Shown: positions 58,771 through 62,516 of the stretch, piece after piece | Layout: every line of letters begins with the position of its first letter | Numbering within the stretch: the stretch's first letter is position 1 | Source of the DNA: Nitrospirota bacterium | GTDB lineage: Bacteria > Nitrospirota > Nitrospiria > Nitrospirales > Nitrospiraceae | Length of the DNA: 62,516 bases | Reading direction: 5' to 3' | NCBI GenBank assembly: GCA_020027965.1 | Contig: JAHRHE010000003.1 | Coordinates: 1 to 62,516 of the forward strand | Program-made: the position numbers and the translations under genes | Notes under the pieces: generated by a model | Told to the model about the DNA's origin: nothing | What the model saw: the letters and a program-made list of their open reading frames with translations, nothing else | The model's database searches: none

Positions 58771-59949
58771 ATGCGCTGCGCCATCGTCCATTACCATGAG
58801 CTCGCCCTGAAGGGACGGAACCGTCCCTACTTCGAGCACCGCCTGGCCCGGCACATCCGGCTCGCGCTTCGAGGGCTGGGCATCGGTCCGGTCGAACTCT
58901 TACCGGGGCGCATCCGCATCGCTCTTGCTGATGACACGCCATGGGAACCCGTGAAGTGCCGGCTTTCGAAGGTATTCGGCATTGCGAATTTCTTGCTGGC
59001 TCATGCGGTGTCGCTGGATCGGACCGGGAACCTGGATACCCTGCAGACCGCTGTCGGCGAGGCAGTGCAGGATCTCTCCTTCTCGACGTTTCGGGTCAGC
59101 ACCAAACGCGCCGATAAGCGCTTCCCCTTGACCTCCATGGATGTGGACCGGACGATCGGTGCGCACGTCTGCGCCTTGACCGGAAAACGGGTCAGCCTCG
59201 GACATCCTGACCTCACCATTCACATCGAGCTGTTGTCCACAGAGGCCTACTATTCCGTCCAGCGGGCAGCCGGCCCAGGCGGCCTGCCGGTGGGCATCAG
59301 CGGTAAGGTGATCTGCCTCATCTCGGGAGGGATCGATTCGCCCGTGGCCGCGCATCGCATGATGAAGCGCGGCTGCAAGGCGGTCTTCGTGCATTTCCAC
59401 GGCCGGCCGTACGTCACCCGCGCCTCGGAGGAGAAGGTCCGCGAGATCGTCCAACTCTTGACCGAATACCAGCTCTACTCGCGGCTCTATTCGATCCCGT
59501 TCGGCGAGATTCAGCGGCAGATTGTGCTGGGCGCGCCGGCGGAGTTTCGGGTGATCCTCTACCGCCGGATGATGCTGCGGATCGCCGAGGAGGTGGCTCG
59601 ACGCGAACGGTGCTGGGCGCTGGTCACAGGCGACAGCCTCGGGCAGGTGGCATCCCAGACTCCTGAGAACCTGACCGTGGTGGAGGAGGCCGCTCAGCTT
59701 CCAATGCTCAGGCCGCTGATCGGGATGGACAAGAGCGAGATCACCGAGGAGGCCCAGCGGCTCGGCACTTTCGAGACGTCCATCGAGCCCGATCAGGATT
59801 GCTGCCGCCTCTTCGTGCCCCCGCACCCGGCCACCAAGTCCGGCCTGGATCACATCAGGAAGATCGAGCGCGGGCTGGACCTCGGCGCCCTGGTCAAGCA
59901 GGGCCTGGAGGGCGCGGACCTGGCTGAGTTCAATTTCCCGGCTCAGTGA
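58771..59949 (+). CDS. thiI: tRNA 4-thiouridine synthase (ThiI)
   Basis: A 392-residue protein. The ATG at 58771 (MRCAIVHYHEL) is used; the frame upstream to 58666 is repeat-coded. A THUMP domain covers about 60-160, and the PP-loop SGGIDSPVA lies near residue 187 with LVTGDSLGQVASQTPENL near 288. No rhodanese domain follows, as in shorter ThiI proteins that rely on a separate sulfurtransferase. It makes s4U8 in tRNA and may feed thiazole synthesis. It converges with the SRPBCC gene by a 7-base overlap. Confidence 0.93.
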   Translation: MRCAIVHYHELALKGRNRPYFEHRLARHIRLALRGLGIGPVELLPGRIRIALADDTPWEPVKCRLSKVFGIANFLLAHAVSLDRTGNLDTLQTAVGEAVQDLSFSTFRVSTKRADKRFPLTSMDVDRTIGAHVCALTGKRVSLGHPDLTIHIELLSTEAYYSVQRAAGPGGLPVGISGKVICLISGGIDSPVAAHRMMKRGCKAVFVHFHGRPYVTRASEEKVREIVQLLTEYQLYSRLYSIPFGEIQRQIVLGAPAEFRVILYRRMMLRIAEEVARRERCWALVTGDSLGQVASQTPENLTVVEEAAQLPMLRPLIGMDKSEITEEAQRLGTFETSIEPDQDCCRLFVPPHPATKSGLDHIRKIERGLDLGALVKQGLEGADLAEFNFPAQ

Positions 59950-60557
59950 GACGCGGCCCGCTTCGCCACCGTTTCAGTCAGAATGCGAAAGTGGGCTTCC
60001 AGTTCACGCCGGACTGCCTGCGCCACCAGCCAGGCCGGCACCAAGGTCTCAAAGTCCACCTGCAGCTCGAAGTCGGCCCTGGTTCGAGTGTCCTCACCAT
60101 CCGCGCGCAATTTCCACGTGCGCAGGTAGCGCGTAAAATCCCCCGACACGAACCGGCTGACCAGCCCTCCGCCCCGGAGCTCGCGGTTCTCCAGCACGAG
60201 CCGTCGTTCCCCGATCATCATGGCATGGCCGAGCGCCAGGTCGGTCACCGTATACTCGGCATGCCGTTCCACCCGCGTGACGCGCATCGACATGTCGAAG
60301 AGCTCCGGCCACTTCTCGTAATCGGTGAGCACCGCCTGCACAACCGATGACGGCGCTGGAAGGTGCAAGACGCCGGTCGCGCGCACGCCGCCGGACGGCT
60401 CCGTGCGAACTTCCAACACCAGCGTAGGTTCATCGGCCGCCCAGGCCACCGGGGAATCCCAGGTGGGAGCCAAGCTGACCGGCCCAGTCTGGAGGAAACA
60501 GAGGAAGGCCAGGGCGCGCCACATCTGGTGGCAGGGCGACACGGAGGACCGCGACAT
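59943..60557 (-). CDS. SRPBCC-family exported protein
   Basis: A 204-residue protein with a signal-like helix (MWRALAFLCFLQTGPVSLA). The START/SRPBCC fold follows: VLEVRTEPSGGVRATGVLHLPAPSSVVQAVLTDYEKWPELF, VTRVERHAEYTVTDL and LRTWKLRADG with ADFELQVDFETLVPAWLVAQAVRREL. It would bind hydrophobic ligands in the periplasm. An ATG at 60524 (MWRALAF) is also possible. Confidence 0.8.
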   Translation of the reverse strand: MSRSSVSPCHQMWRALAFLCFLQTGPVSLAPTWDSPVAWAADEPTLVLEVRTEPSGGVRATGVLHLPAPSSVVQAVLTDYEKWPELFDMSMRVTRVERHAEYTVTDLALGHAMMIGERRLVLENRELRGGGLVSRFVSGDFTRYLRTWKLRADGEDTRTRADFELQVDFETLVPAWLVAQAVRRELEAHFRILTETVAKRAASH

Positions 60558-60628
60558 ATCCCCGTCATAATAGCAGGTGAGGAGCCAAACCAACAGACAT
60601 GCCTGTGAGAGGGTGCGCTAAGCCGGCC

Positions 60629-60657
60629 TTGACATTAGTTCTAACCAGAACTATATT
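60629..60657 (+). promoter_or_regulatory. Near-perfect sigma-70 promoter for doxX
   Basis: TTGACA at 60629-60634, exactly 17 bases, then TATATT at 60652-60657. It precedes the DoxX gene by 71 bases. It is the best promoter match in the window. Confidence 0.8.
60636..60653. promoter_or_regulatory. Operator-like palindrome in the promoter spacer
   Basis: TAGTTCT, AACC, AGAACTA is a perfect 7-bp inverted repeat lying between the -35 and -10 boxes. It probably binds a dimeric repressor that blocks polymerase. HxlR, MarR or similar families are plausible because they often control DoxX-type genes; no regulator gene is adjacent. Confidence 0.65.
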
Positions 60658-60728
60658 ACCAACCACAGGTTTGGGGATTCCCCTGTGTAACGGGCATTGC
60701 ACCGTGTGATGATGAGAGGAGGCCCGCC

Positions 60729-61178
60729 ATGAGGTGGCTGTTTAAGACCGATGACTCCTGGTCCAGCTTGTTCCTTCGCGTGATGCTTGGGGTGGTCATG
60801 TTCCCACACGGGGCTCAGAAGATGTTAGGATGGTACGGAGGATTCGGGTTCTCCGGCACGCTCGGGTTCTTCACGGAGACGATGCATCTGCCCTGGATCA
60901 TCGCATTCCTGATTATCATCGGGGAGTTCTTCGGAAGCTTGGGACTGCTGATCGGGTTCCTGACCCGTTTCACCGCGCTCAGCATCGGCATCATCATGGC
61001 AGGCGCCATCTCATTGGTCCACTGGCCCAACGGCTTTTTCATGAACTGGTCCGGCAAGCAGCAGGGCGAGGGGTACGAGTTCCATTTGCTCGTCCTTGCC
61101 ATCAGCGCCGTACTGACATTCACCGGCGCCGGCAAGTGGTCGGTGGACGGCGCTATCGCCAAGAAGCTGGCGAAGTAA
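60729..61178 (+). CDS. DoxX family membrane protein
   Basis: A 149-residue protein with four helices. The DoxX core is [28 protein letters not shown], with [25 protein letters not shown] and a [22 protein letters not shown] end. AGAGGAGG precedes the ATG. DoxX proteins are linked to quinone/thiol redox stress. The promoter-operator element upstream suggests tight induction. Confidence 0.93.
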   Translation: MRWLFKTDDSWSSLFLRVMLGVVMFPHGAQKMLGWYGGFGFSGTLGFFTETMHLPWIIAFLIIIGEFFGSLGLLIGFLTRFTALSIGIIMAGAISLVHWPNGFFMNWSGKQQGEGYEFHLLVLAISAVLTFTGAGKWSVDGAIAKKLAK

Positions 61179-61244
61179 CGACCGTGACGAGACAGACGGG
61201 CTGTCCAGAACACACAGTCCGGTGAGGAGACCCTGAGGAGACCA

Positions 61245-62291
61245 ATGGTGCAACTGGTTTCACAGCATGAGCTTGCCACAGAGGACCGGCAGAGACCTGG
61301 CACGAGCCCGCCGTCTGAAGACCATCTGCTGGACGCGTATTCGCATGCCGTCGTCAGCACGGCGGAGAAAGTCAGCCCGTCGGTGGTGAACATTGAGGTC
61401 CATCAGCAGCAGAACGGCCGCCGGTCGACGGACCCGCGGCACCCTCGGGAGGCGCATGGGACCGGCTCCGGCTTCTTCTTCACGCCTGACGGGTTCATCC
61501 TGACGAACAGCCACGTGGTGCATCAGGCTGCTGGCCTTGCCGTCACGCTCTCGGACGGCCGCCGCTACCCGGGGTACCTGGTCGGCGATGATCCGGACAC
61601 CGATCTGGCGGTCATTCAAATCGATGCGCCGAATCTCCAGCCAGTCTCGCTCGGCGACTCGCAAGCCATCCGCGTCGGCCAACTGGCCATCGCGATCGGC
61701 AATCCGTACGGTTTCCAGTGCACGGTCACGGCCGGCGTGGTCAGCGCCCTCGGGCGCACTCTCCGGTCTACGTCCGGCCGGCTCATCGACAGCATTATCC
61801 AAACCGATGCTGCGCTGAACCCCGGCAACTCGGGGGGCCCGCTGGTCAGCTCGCATGGGGAGGTCATCGGCGTCAATACCGCCGTGATCCTGCCGGCGCA
61901 AGGCATCTGCTTCGCGATCGGTATCAACACGGCCAAGTTCGTCGCCGGGCGGCTGATCAAGGACGGAAAGATCCGGCGCGGCTACATCGGTGTGATCGGC
62001 CAGAACGTGCCGATTCCGCGTCGCGTGGTCCGGTTCCACGACTTGCCGGTCGAGAGCGGGATCCTGGTTGCCTCCATCGAGCCTCGCAGTCCGGCTCAAC
62101 GGGCTGGCTTGCTGGAGGGTGACGTGATCGTCGGGTATGCCGGCCGGCCGGTAGCCGGCATCGATGACCTGCACAAGCTCCTGGCAGACGAGACTGTGGG
62201 CGTCCAAGCTCCGCTGACCATTCTCCGACGTGCGGAGAAGCTCGTGCTCAACGTCGTTCCGAATGAATCTCTGCCTCGTGGAGAACGGTAA
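61245..62291 (+). CDS. HtrA/DegP-like serine protease without signal peptide
   Basis: A 348-residue S1C-type protease. Catalytic triad: His90 in LTNSHVV, Asp120 in DDPDTDLAV and Ser196 in NPGNSGGPL. A PDZ domain covers about 245-340 (GYIGVIGQNVPIP, GILVASIEPRSPAQRAGLLEGDVIVGYAG). The N-terminus has no hydrophobic helix, so this form is predicted to be cytoplasmic, unlike periplasmic HtrA/DegP. An AGGAG precedes the ATG. The next gene is 45 bp downstream. Confidence 0.92.
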   Translation: MVQLVSQHELATEDRQRPGTSPPSEDHLLDAYSHAVVSTAEKVSPSVVNIEVHQQQNGRRSTDPRHPREAHGTGSGFFFTPDGFILTNSHVVHQAAGLAVTLSDGRRYPGYLVGDDPDTDLAVIQIDAPNLQPVSLGDSQAIRVGQLAIAIGNPYGFQCTVTAGVVSALGRTLRSTSGRLIDSIIQTDAALNPGNSGGPLVSSHGEVIGVNTAVILPAQGICFAIGINTAKFVAGRLIKDGKIRRGYIGVIGQNVPIPRRVVRFHDLPVESGILVASIEPRSPAQRAGLLEGDVIVGYAGRPVAGIDDLHKLLADETVGVQAPLTILRRAEKLVLNVVPNESLPRGER

Positions 62292-62336
62292 AGCGCCGCC
62301 ACAGCGGCTCCGTGAGTTCTGCCGTCTGGGCCCTGC

Positions 62337-62516
62337 ATGAACCCCTCCGAAAACAAACGCCTGGTCGAACTCCGCATCAGTGCTCGATACGCGCAGACAC
62401 ACGGGTGGGTCGTCAATGCGCTCACCGGTTGGCTCTCCGCCTTTTACATGGAGGATCCCCGCTTTCGCGTCAGCCGGCGCGACCATGACATGGAGAGCGG
62501 AATCCCTGTCTGGGTG
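62337..62516 (+). CDS. Hypothetical protein, C-terminus cut by window edge
   Basis: An open frame of 60 codons starts at the ATG at 62337 and is cut by the window end. It begins MNPSENKRLVELRISARYAQTHGWVV with ALTGWLSAFYMEDPRF. I do not recognise a family from this part. It follows the HtrA-like gene on the same strand. Confidence 0.5.
   Translation, partial: MNPSENKRLVELRISARYAQTHGWVVNALTGWLSAFYMEDPRFRVSRRDHDMESGIPVWV

Noticed and set aside
1-62516. tRNA or rRNA genes.
   Set aside because: I looked for the T-loop GGTTCRANNCC pattern and for rRNA core sequences on both strands and found no convincing match; the few partial T-loop matches lie inside coding genes.

Overview
The window is high-GC bacterial chromosome with short intergenic gaps. 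It has about 57 protein genes, and I see no rRNA or tRNA genes, no intact insertion sequence, no CRISPR array and no prophage. The gene set suggests Nitrospirota, probably a Nitrospira-like organism: Tll0287-type (DUF3365) haem proteins, a DUF3015 lipoprotein, DUF547 and DUF3047 proteins, a mercuric-reductase-like enzyme beside a TVP38 protein, and an HpnR-type hopanoid methylase. That assignment is an inference from family content; no marker gene is present to prove it.

Layout. 0-6.4 kb (mostly minus): a STAS-domain protein cut by the left edge, a HExxH-type putative peptide-modifying enzyme, a DUF151 protein, an MBL-fold hydrolase, a formylglycine-generating-enzyme-like protein, a methyltransferase broken by an internal deletion, and a MOSC protein. 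6.6-12.5 kb (plus): an ECF-like sigma factor, a 627-bp gap holding a periodic palindromic repeat and a perfect 14-bp hairpin, a membrane anti-sigma-like DUF4384 protein, and a VIT/VWA protein. 12.7-19.9 kb: a three-domain LplT/PlsC/acyl-ACP synthetase fusion followed by a CDP-alcohol phosphotransferase homologue lacking most of its catalytic motif, then an amidohydrolase, a lipoprotein, a membrane protein and a cupredoxin. 20-27.5 kb (minus): an Lhr helicase and two PilZ proteins that record a tandem duplication, then a CPBP protease. 27.6-33 kb: an aminotransferase, a haem protein, an imidazolonepropionase-like amidohydrolase, a DnaJ protein and an MFS transporter.

33.5-38.3 kb is a signalling operon: response regulator, a soluble histidine kinase with a Rossmann-like sensor region, a membrane histidine kinase, and a haem protein. 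38.3-46.5 kb (mostly minus) holds a PII-like protein, a zinc-finger membrane protein, a TIGR04283-type glycosyltransferase, a ferritin-like protein, a DUF547 lipoprotein, a radical SAM enzyme, DUF3047, a mercuric-reductase-like flavoprotein and a TVP38 protein. This set recalls arsenosugar-type neighbourhoods but has a different radical SAM enzyme. 46.8-55.5 kb: a GxDxY-repeat lipoprotein, a peroxiredoxin, HpnR, a haem-HAMP sensor directly followed by a Ser/Thr kinase, a small protein inside an AT-rich patch, and a beta-helix protein. 55.7-62.5 kb is mostly housekeeping: CoaE, a saccharopine-dehydrogenase-like protein, TrxB, ThiI, an SRPBCC protein, DoxX, an HtrA-like protease lacking a signal peptide, and a gene cut by the right edge.

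Two themes cross the window. First, at least a dozen loci carry short tandem repeats with a unit of exactly seven bases and several unrelated unit sequences; several sit in frame inside genes, five of them inside lhr. Second, three DUF3365 haem proteins occur, two of them in direct genetic contact with kinases, which suggests haem- or redox-responsive signalling.
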